A stretch of DNA of 64,000 nucleotides, taken from assembly GCF_029893805.1 (NCBI RefSeq), contig NZ_JARXYP010000002.1:2418001-2482000 (forward strand). The letters run 5' to 3'. This DNA comes from Streptomyces sp. SAI-135. Its GTDB lineage: Bacteria; Actinomycetota; Actinomycetes; Streptomycetales; Streptomycetaceae. The notes under the pieces are model-generated. The model saw nothing but the letters and a program-made list of their open reading frames with translations. It was not told the origin of the DNA and did no database searches. The translations under genes were made by a program, and so were the position numbers. Below are positions 41,266 through 50,680 of the stretch, piece by piece (the first letter of the stretch is position 1; the number at the start of each line of letters is the position of its first letter).

Positions 41266-44217
41266 TCACCCCCCGACGGCGGCGAGTGCCTTCTTGACGA
41301 GGGCCGTGCGGTCGGCCGCCGCGGTCACGTGCTCCAGGCCGAAGCCCAGCAGAACGGTGTCGTCCGTGGTGACCGCTCCGTACGTCTTGAACAGCTCTCC
41401 GGCGCGCCCCCAGTCCTTGACGACCGCGGGACTGCCCGCGGGCGGACCGGGCACGCTCCAGACGCCGAGCGAGGTCTCGAAGCCCTCGGTCTCGGTGGCC
41501 TGGCCGCCGATGACCACGGACGCGTTGTCGGCGAGGACACCGCGACCGCCGGAGCCCGGGTCGGTGATGTAGCTGAGGGAGACCTCGACCTTCTTGCCGG
41601 CGTACGCGGAGAGGTCGAAGGAGACCTCCTGCCAGCCGGCCGACGACCCGGTGAGGCTGTTCCACTGGCCGCTGGTGCCGGAGGCCGTGCAGCCGCCGGC
41701 GCCCTGCGTCAGATACCGCTTGAGCGCGGGGTGGGCCGCGATGAAGAACCCGGCCTCGCACTCGGCGGGCACCGCGGTGCTGGTGGCGCCGTTCTTCTCG
41801 GGGAGCGTGGTCCAGTCGTCCGCCCCGGCGGTGTGCGCCTCCAGGACGGCGTGGTCGTAGCCCTCCTCGGTGTCCCACAGCAGCCGGGTGCGCAGCGTGG
41901 GCGCCTGCGCGGCGGTGACCTGGGTGAGGTCGATGGTGCGGGTGAGACGGTTCCAGGCGTAGTCGCTGTGCGTGACAGCTGCCATGGAGGCGCCCTCGTA
42001 CGGGCCGTACGGGTTGGGCGTGCCCGGGTACCCGCCCGCTCCCGCGCTCGCGAACTGCGGGAAGGTCGCCACGGGGAGGTTGTCCGAGGTGACGCTGAAG
42101 GAGCCGGCCGCGTCCAGCGGGTTGCCGGGGGCGGCGCCGAGGGTTCCGGCTGCCCCGGAGAGCTTCCCGCTGCCCTGGAAGGAGGTGGCGCCCGGCAGGG
42201 TCGTCCGGGTGTAGGCGCCCAGGTAGTACTGGCTGAAGTCGTTCGACAGGGTGCCGCCGCCCAGGTCGACGCTGCCGCCGGCCCGCTCGCCCGCCTCGAT
42301 CAGCTTGCCGCCCTCGTTGAGGAAGGCGCGCAGCTGGAGCTGGGTGGGGTTGCCCGGGACGGTCGCGCCCGTGTAGTGGACGACCGACCTGAAGTGGTCC
42401 AGCACCCCGAGCGCGTCGGGCGCGCCCTGGGTGGCCACGTTCCAGACGATCGCCTTGCGGCCGGCCGCCTTCAGCGCGTCCACGTACGTCTGCGCCTGTG
42501 CGGCGGTCGCGCCTTCCTCGGCGACCACGAGCACGTCGGCGCGCGGCCGCTCGGCGACCGTGTACGTGAAGTGCGCGCTGGAGACGGGCTTGCCGCTCCT
42601 CGCCCGGCCGGTGAACCAGACCTCCACCTTGTCGCCCGGGTCGGCGTCCTCGACCTCGGCCCGGTACTCGTCGAAGTAGAGGTTGTCCTCACCGCCGTAG
42701 GTCTCACCGCCCTTCCAGGCCCTGAGGTCCCTCTCGTGCGTACGGCCGCCGTTGACGCGGTACCTGAGCTCCTTGTCGCGCACGGACCTGCGGACGACGA
42801 CGGAGACCTCCTGGTCGGCGCCGCGCGCGTAGGACGTGGTGAACGTCTTCGGGGTGAAGTCGGCGGCGTCGAGGCCGAGCGCGGACTTCGGCCGGTCGGG
42901 CGTGGCCGCGGACTCGGCGACGGAGAGCGCGAAGGGGATGTTCTTCTCGAACTCCTGCTGGATCAGCTTCTCGTCGTCCGGGAAGTTGAAGACCGACTGG
43001 CAGTCGGCCGCGTTCCACTGGTCGTCGGGGTCCAGGTTCGAGGCGGTCTGGCAGGTCGACATCTCGGGGGTGAACATCGCCAGGCCGTTGACGTTCGACG
43101 CGTGGCCGTCCGCCTCGCCGTTGGTGGTGTACAGCTCCGAGGAGACCTGCGGACGGTAGCCGGGGATGGCGGAGTTCTCCGGGGTGCCGGCGAGCGCCTT
43201 GTACATGACGTCGTCGGGCGTGTCGGTGGCCACCTGCCAGCCGACGCCGTAGAGGAGGAGCTCGGCGGCGGAGTGGTAGTTGATGCCGTACGTGAAGCCG
43301 ATCCGCTTCTCGAAGGCATCGAGTGCCTTGGTCTCGGGCTCGGAGGCCGGGCTCGTGCCGCGGTAGGTCTCGCTGGTGGGGTTGGGGGACGAACCCTCGT
43401 TGTCGTAGCCCCACTTGTAGGAGAAGTTGCGGTTCAGGTCGACGCCGTCGCCGACCGCGATGGTGCCGTCGCCGTTGTTGTCGCGCAGGTTCTTGCGCCA
43501 CAGGCGGTTGCCGGCGTCCTTGAAGGTGTAGTCGTAGCCGTCGGGGTTGGCCGACAGGACGAACCACAGCTCGGTGGAGTCGACGATCTTCTTCAGGCGC
43601 TTGTCGCTCTTGTAGCCGTCCACGTAGTAGTGGAGCAGGCGCCTGGTCATCTCCGGAGTGATCCACTCACGCGCGTGCTGGTTGGACAGGTAGAGGACGG
43701 AGGGTTTGGCTCCGTCCTTGGACTTCTTCGCGTTCTTGGTGAGTTTGAGCGCGAGGATGTCCTGCCCGTTCACCGTCTTGCCGATGGAGACGACCTTGGT
43801 GAGGCCGGGGTTGGCCCGGGCGGTGGCGAGGAGTTCCTCCCGGAGCCCGCCGCTTCCGCTGTACGGCCGGAACACACCTTCGGCCGCCTTCTCCACGCGG
43901 GCCTCGGCCTTGGCGGTCAGCGTGTGCTCGGTGAGCTCGACGCCCTTCTGCTCCAGCTTCCGGGCTTCCCGGTCGGTGAGATAGACCTCGACGGTCGCGG
44001 TGCCCTTCTCCGGCACCTGCTCGCTCAGTTCGTGGCCGTCCTGCCCGGCCGCCAGCAGCAGGGGTACCTGCCCGCTGGTGACCTCGGCGCGGAAGACCTT
44101 GATTTCGTTCGGATCAGGAGAACCGGCGCTCTGCGCGGCATGGGCGACGGGTGCGATGCCCGCGCCGCCGAGCAGGAGCGCGCCAACAGCGAGGATCGGT
44201 CTCGCTCTTCGTCTCAT
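41266..44217 (-). CDS. Secreted M14 zinc carboxypeptidase, multidomain
   Basis: 983 aa. The signal peptide is AVGALLLGGAGIAPVAHAAQ (cleavage near residue 27). A propeptide-like region (about 30-110) precedes the M14 domain (about 110-420). Zinc ligands are His and Glu in HAREWITPE and His in GINYHSAAELLLYG. The general-base Glu is probably the one in AMFTPEMST. The downstream half has a TIM-like/GATase-like region (RADVLVVAEEGATAAQAQTY, then FLNEGGKLIEAGERAG). A jellyroll typical of immune-inhibitor-A and large secreted actinobacterial carboxypeptidases follows (WQEVSFDLSAYAGKKVEVSL). It probably acts outside the cell on peptides from degraded protein. Confidence 0.9.
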   Translation of the reverse strand: MRRRARPILAVGALLLGGAGIAPVAHAAQSAGSPDPNEIKVFRAEVTSGQVPLLLAAGQDGHELSEQVPEKGTATVEVYLTDREARKLEQKGVELTEHTLTAKAEARVEKAAEGVFRPYSGSGGLREELLATARANPGLTKVVSIGKTVNGQDILALKLTKNAKKSKDGAKPSVLYLSNQHAREWITPEMTRRLLHYYVDGYKSDKRLKKIVDSTELWFVLSANPDGYDYTFKDAGNRLWRKNLRDNNGDGTIAVGDGVDLNRNFSYKWGYDNEGSSPNPTSETYRGTSPASEPETKALDAFEKRIGFTYGINYHSAAELLLYGVGWQVATDTPDDVMYKALAGTPENSAIPGYRPQVSSELYTTNGEADGHASNVNGLAMFTPEMSTCQTASNLDPDDQWNAADCQSVFNFPDDEKLIQQEFEKNIPFALSVAESAATPDRPKSALGLDAADFTPKTFTTSYARGADQEVSVVVRRSVRDKELRYRVNGGRTHERDLRAWKGGETYGGEDNLYFDEYRAEVEDADPGDKVEVWFTGRARSGKPVSSAHFTYTVAERPRADVLVVAEEGATAAQAQTYVDALKAAGRKAIVWNVATQGAPDALGVLDHFRSVVHYTGATVPGNPTQLQLRAFLNEGGKLIEAGERAGGSVDLGGGTLSNDFSQYYLGAYTRTTLPGATSFQGSGKLSGAAGTLGAAPGNPLDAAGSFSVTSDNLPVATFPQFASAGAGGYPGTPNPYGPYEGASMAAVTHSDYAWNRLTRTIDLTQVTAAQAPTLRTRLLWDTEEGYDHAVLEAHTAGADDWTTLPEKNGATSTAVPAECEAGFFIAAHPALKRYLTQGAGGCTASGTSGQWNSLTGSSAGWQEVSFDLSAYAGKKVEVSLSYITDPGSGGRGVLADNASVVIGGQATETEGFETSLGVWSVPGPPAGSPAVVKDWGRAGELFKTYGAVTTDDTVLLGFGLEHVTAAADRTALVKKALAAVGG

Positions 44218-44310
44218 GAGCCCCCCTTGCGGTGGTCCGCCCCAGCAGCGAACAGAGCCAGGCTCATGACAGTTCATGATCCAGTCAAGGGCGCCTCACG
44301 GATACGCAAA

Positions 44311-44349
44311 CGCCGGTGCCGACGGCCCAAGTGGGCGTCGGCACCGGCG
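44311..44349 (-). terminator. Terminator of the uvrC-rapZ-yvcK-whiA operon
   Basis: A perfect 14-bp stem CGCCGGTGCCGACG (44311-44324) with its complement (44336-44349). The loop can add CCC-AAGT-GGG. It begins 13 nt after the whiA stop. Confidence 0.88.
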
Positions 44350-44362
44350 CGGTGAGGGAGGA

Positions 44363-45352
44363 TCAGCCGACCAGGTTGTCGGCCATCTCCTCGGTGATGC
44401 TGGACTCCGTGCCCGGGATGCCGAGGTCGGAGGCGCGCTTGTCGGCCATGGCGAGCAGCCGGCGGATACGGCCGGCCACGGCGTCCTTGGTCAGCGGCGG
44501 GTCGGCGAGCGCGCCCAGCTCCTCCAGGGAGGCCTGCTTGTGCTCCATGCGCAGCCGCCCGGCGGCCGCGAGATGCTCGGGCACGTCGTCGGCGAGGATC
44601 TCCAGGGCCCGCTGGACCCGCGCTCCGGCGGCGACGGCCGCGCGCGCGGAGCGGCGCAGGTTGGCGTCGTCGAAGTTGGCGAGACGGTTCGCCGTGGCCC
44701 GCACCTCGCGGCGCATCCGGCGCTCCTCCCAGGCGAGCACCGACTCATGGGCACCCAGACGGGTGAGCAGGGCGCCGATCGCGTCACCGTCGCGGACGAC
44801 CACACGGTCCACACCGCGCACCTCGCGGGCCTTGGCGGCGATCGAGAGGCGGCGGGCGGCGCCGACCAGGGCGAGCGCGGCCTCCGGGCCCGGGCAGGTC
44901 ACCTCCAGGGAGGAGGAGCGGCCGGGCTCGGTCAGCGAGCCGTGCGCCAGGAAGGCCCCGCGCCAGGCGGCCTCGGCGTCGCAGGTGGCACCGGAGACGA
45001 CCTGCGGGGGCAGGCCCCGGATCGGTCGGCCCCGGCCGTCGACCAGGCCGGTCTGCCGGGCCAGCTGGTCACCGCCGGCGACGACCCGGACCACGTAACG
45101 CGAGCCCCGGCGCAGTCCGCCCGGAGCCATCACGATCAGTTCGGAGCTGTGGCCGAAGATCTCCAGGATGTCTCTCTTGAGGCGGCGGGCCGCCATCGCG
45201 GTGTCCAGCTCCGCCTCGATCACAATGCGCCCGCTCACCAGGTGAAGGCCGCCGGCGAACCGCAGGATGGCGGAGACCTCCGCCTTTCTGCAGCAGGTAC
45301 GGGTGACGGGGAGCCGGGAGATCTCGTCCTTCACCGCTGCCGTCATCGCCAT
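44363..45352 (-). CDS. whiA: Sporulation regulator WhiA
   Basis: 329 aa. WhiA is the DNA-binding protein that, with WhiB, triggers aerial hyphae septation in Streptomyces. The N-terminus is [20 protein letters not shown]. The middle is a degenerate LAGLIDADG homing-endonuclease-like domain ([18 protein letters not shown]). The C-terminal WhiA helix-turn-helix is [19 protein letters not shown] followed by [12 protein letters not shown]. The ATG at 45352 has GGAAGGA. A second ATG at 45346 forms an ATGA overlap with the yvcK stop, so either could be used. Confidence 0.97.
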   Translation of the reverse strand: MAMTAAVKDEISRLPVTRTCCRKAEVSAILRFAGGLHLVSGRIVIEAELDTAMAARRLKRDILEIFGHSSELIVMAPGGLRRGSRYVVRVVAGGDQLARQTGLVDGRGRPIRGLPPQVVSGATCDAEAAWRGAFLAHGSLTEPGRSSSLEVTCPGPEAALALVGAARRLSIAAKAREVRGVDRVVVRDGDAIGALLTRLGAHESVLAWEERRMRREVRATANRLANFDDANLRRSARAAVAAGARVQRALEILADDVPEHLAAAGRLRMEHKQASLEELGALADPPLTKDAVAGRIRRLLAMADKRASDLGIPGTESSITEEMADNLVG

Positions 45353-46410
45353 GGGCCGATCCTTCCATGCATCCGAAAAATACGGTCGTACGCGGCGGCC
45401 AACAGCTCCGGGTCGTGCCTCGGGGTTCCGTCGGGCCGGGCCACCGGCGCCAGCTCGACCGCGGCACCGAACCGCTTGGCGGCATCGGTCAGGGAGTCGC
45501 GGTCGGGCACGGCGGCCTGGTCGGCCAGCACCACGTCCAGGGCGAGTTTAGGGGCGTGTCGTCCCAAAACCTCCAAATGACGCTGCGGGGAGAAGCCATC
45601 GGTTTCTCCCGGCTGCGGTGCGAGGTTCAGGGAGAGTACCCGGCGCGCCTTCGTCTGTGTGAGCGCGTCCAGCAGTTCGGGCACCAGCAGGTGCGGGATG
45701 ACCGAGGAGAACCACGAGCCGGGGCCGAGGACCACCCAGTCCGCGTCCCGGACGGCCTCGACCGCCTCGGGCACCGCGGGCGGGTCGTGCGGCACCAGGT
45801 GCACCGACTGCACCTCGCCCGGGGTCAGGGCCACGGTCGCCTGTCCCCGTACGGTGTCCACGTCCTCGGGTCGCTCCGGGTCGTGCCCCTTGACCAGGGC
45901 CTGGAGCTCCAGGGGTACGGCGGACATGGGCAGCACCCTGCCATGGGCGCCCAGGAGTCTGCCGACCAGGTCGAGGGCCTGGACATGGTCGCCGAGCTGC
46001 TCCCACAGGGCGACGATGAGCAGATTGCCGACCGCGTGTTCGTGCAGGTCGCCCTTGGACTGGAAGCGGTGCTGGATGACGCGGGCCCAGGTCTGGCCCC
46101 ACTCGTCGTCGCCGCACAGCGCGGCCAGCGCCTTGCGCAGGTCGCCGGGCGGCAGAACGCCCAGCTCGTCGCGCAGGCGCCCGCTGGAGCCGCCGTCGTC
46201 GGCCACGGTGACGACGGCAGTGAGGTCGCCGGTGATCCGGCGCAGGGCGGCGAGCGAGGCGGACAGGCCCATGCCGCCGCCGAGCGCGACCACCTTGGGC
46301 TGGGCGCCGCGCCGGCGGGGTCTCGCCCCGCGGGCCTCGGCGGGGCGGGCCGCACGCCCTTCGGGGACGGCCCGGCGCAGCCTGCTCAGCCGCGGACTAC
46401 GTGCGGTCAT
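45343..46410 (-). CDS. yvcK: YvcK/CofD-like gluconeogenesis factor
   Basis: 355 aa. The YvcK family resembles 2-phospho-L-lactate transferase CofD and, in Bacillus, is needed on gluconeogenic carbon and binds UDP-GlcNAc. Visible are [49 protein letters not shown] and the [12 protein letters not shown] motif. It overlaps rapZ and whiA. The rapZ-yvcK-whiA order is conserved in Gram-positive bacteria. Confidence 0.93.
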   Translation of the reverse strand: MTARSPRLSRLRRAVPEGRAARPAEARGARPRRRGAQPKVVALGGGMGLSASLAALRRITGDLTAVVTVADDGGSSGRLRDELGVLPPGDLRKALAALCGDDEWGQTWARVIQHRFQSKGDLHEHAVGNLLIVALWEQLGDHVQALDLVGRLLGAHGRVLPMSAVPLELQALVKGHDPERPEDVDTVRGQATVALTPGEVQSVHLVPHDPPAVPEAVEAVRDADWVVLGPGSWFSSVIPHLLVPELLDALTQTKARRVLSLNLAPQPGETDGFSPQRHLEVLGRHAPKLALDVVLADQAAVPDRDSLTDAAKRFGAAVELAPVARPDGTPRHDPELLAAAYDRIFRMHGRIGPWR

Positions 46411-47366
46411 TCCCGTCCCATGTCCCGGTGTACGACCACCGTCTCCACACCCTCGGCCGCGAGGCGCGCGGCGAGCTTCTCCGACGTGGCGACCGAGCGG
46501 TGCTTGCCGCCGGTGCAGCCGATGGCGATGGTCACGTACCGCTTGCCCTCACGGCGGTAGCCGGCCGCGATCAGGCGCAGCAGCTCGGCGTAGCGGTCGA
46601 GGAACTCCTTGGCGCCGGGCTGGTTGAAGACGTACGCCGCGACCTCCTCGTTGAGGCCGGTGTAGGGGCGCAGCTCCGGGACCCAGTGCGGGTTGGGCAG
46701 GAACCGCATGTCGGCGACCAGGTCGGCGTCGACCGGGAGGCCGTACTTGAAGCCGAACGACATGACGGTGGCGCGCAGCTCGGGCTCCTCCTCGCCGGCG
46801 AACTGGGCGTCCATCTTGGCGCGCAGCTCGTGGACGTTGAGGCTGGAGGTGTCGATGACCAGGTCGGCGTCGCCGCGCAGCTCGCGCAGGAGCTCGCGCT
46901 CGGCGTCGATGCCGTCGACGATGCGGCCGTCGCCCTGGAGGGGGTGCGGGCGGCGCACGGACTCGAAGCGGCGCACCAGGGCCTCGTCGGAGGACTCCAG
47001 GAAGACGATCCGCCGGGTGACGTGCTTGGCCTCCAGGTCGGCGAGGGACTCGCGGAGGTTGTCGAAGAAGCGCCGGCCGCGGACGTCGACGACCACCGCG
47101 ATCCGGGCGACGTTGCCCTGGGAGCGGGCGCCGAGCTCCACCATGGTGGGGATCAGCGCGGGCGGGAGGTTGTCGACGACGAACCAGCCGAGGTCCTCCA
47201 GGCACTTCGCGGCGGTGGAACGGCCGGCTCCGGACATGCCGGAGATGATCACCAGCTCGGGGATGGCCGCCTCCGGGACGCCGCCCGCGTCGAGGGTCGT
47301 GCCGGTACTCACCTGTGCTTCTTCTCCGCCCTGGTCCTGTCGTTCTTCGTGCTCGTTCACATTCAT
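46407..47366 (-). CDS. rapZ: RapZ/YvcJ family nucleotide-binding protein
   Basis: 319 aa. P-loop GMSGAGRST (near residue 43) and the RapZ C-terminal domain [16 protein letters not shown] followed by VVVHRDM are clear. In E. coli RapZ is an RNA adaptor controlling glmS; in Gram-positives YvcJ hydrolyses GTP and its target is unclear. It overlaps uvrC and yvcK by 4 nt on each side. Confidence 0.95.
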   Translation of the reverse strand: MNVNEHEERQDQGGEEAQVSTGTTLDAGGVPEAAIPELVIISGMSGAGRSTAAKCLEDLGWFVVDNLPPALIPTMVELGARSQGNVARIAVVVDVRGRRFFDNLRESLADLEAKHVTRRIVFLESSDEALVRRFESVRRPHPLQGDGRIVDGIDAERELLRELRGDADLVIDTSSLNVHELRAKMDAQFAGEEEPELRATVMSFGFKYGLPVDADLVADMRFLPNPHWVPELRPYTGLNEEVAAYVFNQPGAKEFLDRYAELLRLIAAGYRREGKRYVTIAIGCTGGKHRSVATSEKLAARLAAEGVETVVVHRDMGRE

Positions 47367-49396
47367 GTCTCCTGCCCCCGTCGTTCGTCCGGGGCGCCCG
47401 CCGTCACGGGGTCCCCTCCGGAACCCGTATTGCCGGGTTCCTCGTCATCCATGATCTCTCCAGTCGCCGTGTTGACGGCGGGCGCGGCCGGGGCCGCCTG
47501 GGCGAGGGCCACGGCGATCGTCTCGGCCGTCTTGCGGCCTATGCCGGGCACCTCGCAGATCTGGTCGATGGTGGCGGATCGTAGTTTCTTCAGGGACCCG
47601 AAATGTTTCAGCAGAGCCTGCTTGCGTGTGTCCCCGAGGCCGGGGACGTCGTCGAGCGGGCTCGACCTGAAGCGCTGGGCCCGCTTGGTGCGCTGGTAGG
47701 TGATGGCGAAGCGGTGGGCCTCGTCACGGACCCGCTGGAGAAGGTACAGGCCTTCGCTGGTGCGGGGCAGCACGACCGGGTCGTCCTCCTCGGGCAGCCA
47801 GACCTCCTCCAGGCGCTTGGCGAGACCGCAGACCGCGATGTCGTCGATGCCGAGCTCGTCCAGGGCCTTCCTGGCGGCGGCCACCTGGGGCTGTCCGCCG
47901 TCCACGACGACCAGCTGGGGCGGGTAGGCGAACTTCTTGGGACGGCCGTCGTCCTCGGTGAGGCCGTCCTCCCCGTCGGCCCACTCCCCCGTCTTCTCCT
48001 TCTCGGCGAGATAGCGCCGGAACCGGCGGGAGATCACCTCGTGCATGGACCGGACGTCGTCCTGGCCGGCGAAGCCCTTGATCTGGAAGCGGCGGTACTC
48101 GCTCTTGCGCTGGAGGCCGTCCTCGAAGACGACCATGGACGCGACCACGTCGTCGCCCTGGAGGTGGGAGATGTCGTAGCACTCGATCCTGAGCGGGGCG
48201 CTGTCCAGGTCGAGGGCCTCGGCGATCTCCTCCAGGGCACGCGAGCGCGTGGTCAGGTCGGAGGCGCGCTTGGTCTTGTGCAGGGCGAGCGCCTGGAGGG
48301 CGTTGCGCTGCACTGTCTCCATGAGGGCCTTCTTGTCGCCGCGCTGCGGGATGCGCAGCGAGACGTTGGAGCCGCGCCGCGCGGTCAGCCACTCCTGCAC
48401 GGGTTCGACCGGCTCGGGCAGGGCGGGGACGAGGACCTCCTTGGGGACGGAGTCTCCGGTCTCCTCGCCGTAGAGCTGCTGGAGGGCGTGCTCGACGAGG
48501 GCGCCGGTGGTGATCTCCTCCACCTTGTCGGTGACCCAGCCACGCTGGCCGCGGACGCGTCCGCCGCGGACGTGGAAGATCTGGACGGCTGCCTCCAGCT
48601 CGTCCTCGGCGACCGCGATCAGGTCGGCGTCGGTCGCGTCGGCGAGCACGACGGCGCTCTTCTCCATGGCCTTCCTCAGCGCGCCGATGTCGTCGCGCAG
48701 GCGGGCGGCCCGCTCGTACTCCATCTCCTCGGCCGCGTCCGCCATCCGCTGCTCCAGGCGGCGGATGTAGGCGCCGGTGCGGCCGGCCATGAAGTCGCAG
48801 AACTCCTCGGCCAGATCGCGGTGTTCCTCGGGGGAGACGCGGTCGACGCAGGGCGCCGAGCACTTGCCGATGTAGCCGAGGAGACAGGGGCGGCCGGTGC
48901 GGGCCGCGTTCTTGAAGACGCCGGCCGAGCAGGTGCGGACGGGGAAGACGCGCAGCAGGAGGTCGACGGTGTCGCGGATCGCCCACGCGTGCCCGTACGG
49001 CCCGAAATACCGCACGCCCTTGCGTTTGTGGCCGCGCATCACCTGCACGCGCGGGAACTCCTCGTTCATCGTCACCGCGAGGTACGGGTAGCTCTTGTCG
49101 TCGCGGTACTTGACGTTGAACCGGGGGTCGAACTCCTTGATCCAGGAGTACTCCAGCTGCAGGGCCTCGACCTCCGTGGACACCACCGTCCACTCCACGG
49201 ACGCGGCCGTGGTCACCATCGTGCGGGTGCGGGGGTGCAGGCTCGCCAGGTCCTGGAAGTAGTTCGCCAGGCGCTGGCGCAGGCTCTTCGCCTTTCCGAC
49301 GTAGATCACCCGGCGGTGCTCGTCGCGGAACCTGTACACCCCGGGAGTGTCAGGGATCTCCCCTGGTTTGGGGCGGTAGCTGGAGGGGTCGGCCAT
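47363..49396 (-). CDS. uvrC: Excinuclease ABC subunit UvrC
   Basis: 677 aa. The N-terminal GIY-YIG nuclease is [20 protein letters not shown]. It is followed by a Cys cluster ([16 protein letters not shown]), a UVR domain that binds UvrB ([20 protein letters not shown]), the RNase H-like nuclease ([20 protein letters not shown]) and two helix-hairpin-helix motifs near the C-terminus ([30 protein letters not shown]). It makes the two incisions of nucleotide excision repair. First gene of uvrC-rapZ-yvcK-whiA. Confidence 0.97.
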   Translation of the reverse strand: MADPSSYRPKPGEIPDTPGVYRFRDEHRRVIYVGKAKSLRQRLANYFQDLASLHPRTRTMVTTAASVEWTVVSTEVEALQLEYSWIKEFDPRFNVKYRDDKSYPYLAVTMNEEFPRVQVMRGHKRKGVRYFGPYGHAWAIRDTVDLLLRVFPVRTCSAGVFKNAARTGRPCLLGYIGKCSAPCVDRVSPEEHRDLAEEFCDFMAGRTGAYIRRLEQRMADAAEEMEYERAARLRDDIGALRKAMEKSAVVLADATDADLIAVAEDELEAAVQIFHVRGGRVRGQRGWVTDKVEEITTGALVEHALQQLYGEETGDSVPKEVLVPALPEPVEPVQEWLTARRGSNVSLRIPQRGDKKALMETVQRNALQALALHKTKRASDLTTRSRALEEIAEALDLDSAPLRIECYDISHLQGDDVVASMVVFEDGLQRKSEYRRFQIKGFAGQDDVRSMHEVISRRFRRYLAEKEKTGEWADGEDGLTEDDGRPKKFAYPPQLVVVDGGQPQVAAARKALDELGIDDIAVCGLAKRLEEVWLPEEDDPVVLPRTSEGLYLLQRVRDEAHRFAITYQRTKRAQRFRSSPLDDVPGLGDTRKQALLKHFGSLKKLRSATIDQICEVPGIGRKTAETIAVALAQAAPAAPAVNTATGEIMDDEEPGNTGSGGDPVTAGAPDERRGQET

Positions 49397-49482
49397 GTCT
49401 CACACCCTACTGGCGAGGGCTGACACTCCGGTCTGCCTGTGGACAACCCCGGCCATGTCCCGAGGTGATCCGCGGCGGACGC

Positions 49483-50157
49483 CTAGCGGGACTCCAGAAA
49501 GGTGAGAACGGCCAGCACCCGGCGGTGGTCGTCCGTGTCCTCGGTGAGGCCGAGTTTGCCCAGGATGCTGCGGACGTGCTTCTCGACGGTGCCCTCCGTG
49601 ACCCACAGGCGACGGCCGATGCCGGCGTTGGAGCGGCCCTCGGCCATCAGGGCGAGGACCTCGCGCTCGCGGGCGCTGAGGTGGGCGAGGGGGTCGTCGC
49701 GGCGCTGGGCGGAGAACAGCTCCTGCACCAGGGAGGGGTCGACCACCGAGCCGCCCCGGTGGATGCGCTCCAGGGCCTCGGTGAACTCGTCGACGACCGT
49801 GACCCGGCTCTTGAGCAGATAGCCGATCTTGCGGCCGCTCGCCAGCAGTTCCAGGGCGTCCTCGACCTCGACGTACGCCGACAGGACGAGGATGCCGGTG
49901 CCGGGGTGGCGCGCACGGATCGTGCGGGCCGCCCTGAGGCCCTCGGTCGAGTGGTCCGGGGGCATCCTGATGTCGACGATCGCCAGGTCGGGGCGTTCCC
50001 CGTCGACCAGCTCCAGGAGCCGGACCGCGTCACCCGCCTGGCCCGCGACCTGGTACCCGACGCGCTCGCAGAGACTGGCCAGGCCCTCCCTGAGCAGGAT
50101 GTCGTCGTCGGCGAGCACGACCCGTCCCCGCGTCGGCTGCTGTGCTGCGTCGTCCAT
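49483..50157 (-). CDS. NarL/FixJ-family response regulator
   Basis: 224 aa. The receiver has acidic residues in LADDDI, the phosphoacceptor Asp62 in AIVDIRMPP and Lys116 in YLLKSRV. The LuxR-type helix-turn-helix is LSAREREVLALMAEGRSNAGIGRRL...VEKHVRSILGKL near the C-terminus. It probably pairs with the HisKA_3 kinase encoded 520 bp upstream on the same strand, although that kinase gene is frameshifted. Confidence 0.93.
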   Translation of the reverse strand: MDDAAQQPTRGRVVLADDDILLREGLASLCERVGYQVAGQAGDAVRLLELVDGERPDLAIVDIRMPPDHSTEGLRAARTIRARHPGTGILVLSAYVEVEDALELLASGRKIGYLLKSRVTVVDEFTEALERIHRGGSVVDPSLVQELFSAQRRDDPLAHLSAREREVLALMAEGRSNAGIGRRLWVTEGTVEKHVRSILGKLGLTEDTDDHRRVLAVLTFLESR

Positions 50158-50400
50158 GACCCCCGGTCCCCACCCCTGCCCGGCCCGCGCGGTGCGCCTG
50201 GCGAAGCCGGGTCTCCCCCGGCTCGGCCCCCTGCGTTCGCTCCCTCAGCCTGCCGCACCTTGCGGCTTCCAGCTAGCCGGAAGCGGAATTGGGGGCCTGC
50301 CGTGACGACGTGCGGACGTCTGCGGACGATGCTCGGAGCAGTGCAGATGCAGTGCGGCCGGCCGTCCCGGGCGAGGGACGGAGGGGCGCACGGCCGAAGG

Positions 50401-50547
50401 GTGCGGGAGATGCGGCGGACACGGATCGTGAGGCAGCGGCGACCGGTCCGTGCCCGCCGGTACCCGGAGGAGACGTACGGGCCGACCGGCGTCCTGGATC
50501 CCAGGGACCCGGACATCGTGCGCGCCGAGCTGCTGCGGAAGCGCTGA
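50401..50547 (+). CDS. Possible small basic protein between kinase and regulator
   Basis: 48 aa from GTG 50401, or 45 aa from ATG 50410. The reading MRRTRIVRQRRPVRARRYPE, then GPTGVLDPRDPDIVRAELLRKR, is followed by TGA. Third codon positions are almost all G or C, unlike random frames. The sequence has a basic head and a structured-looking tail. GGGAG directly precedes the ATG, which is too close, so the GTG may be the real start. I do not recognise it. It lies on the opposite strand to both neighbours in the 523-bp gap at 50158-50680. Confidence 0.45.
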   Translation: MREMRRTRIVRQRRPVRARRYPEETYGPTGVLDPRDPDIVRAELLRKR

Positions 50548-50680
50548 GCGGCGGACCGCACCGCCACCAGAGCCGGTCGGACACCCCTCCGTCCGATCGG
50601 GACCGCCCGGAGCGTACGCGACGTCATCAAGTTCAGGCTCCCCCACCTGGACGGACCCCCCGGCGTGCGTCTTCGGGCGG

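Noticed and set aside
41329..44355. A 1008-codon plus-strand frame opposite the carboxypeptidase gene
   Set aside because: Shadow frame; the minus strand encodes a complete M14 carboxypeptidase with signal peptide and zinc ligands.
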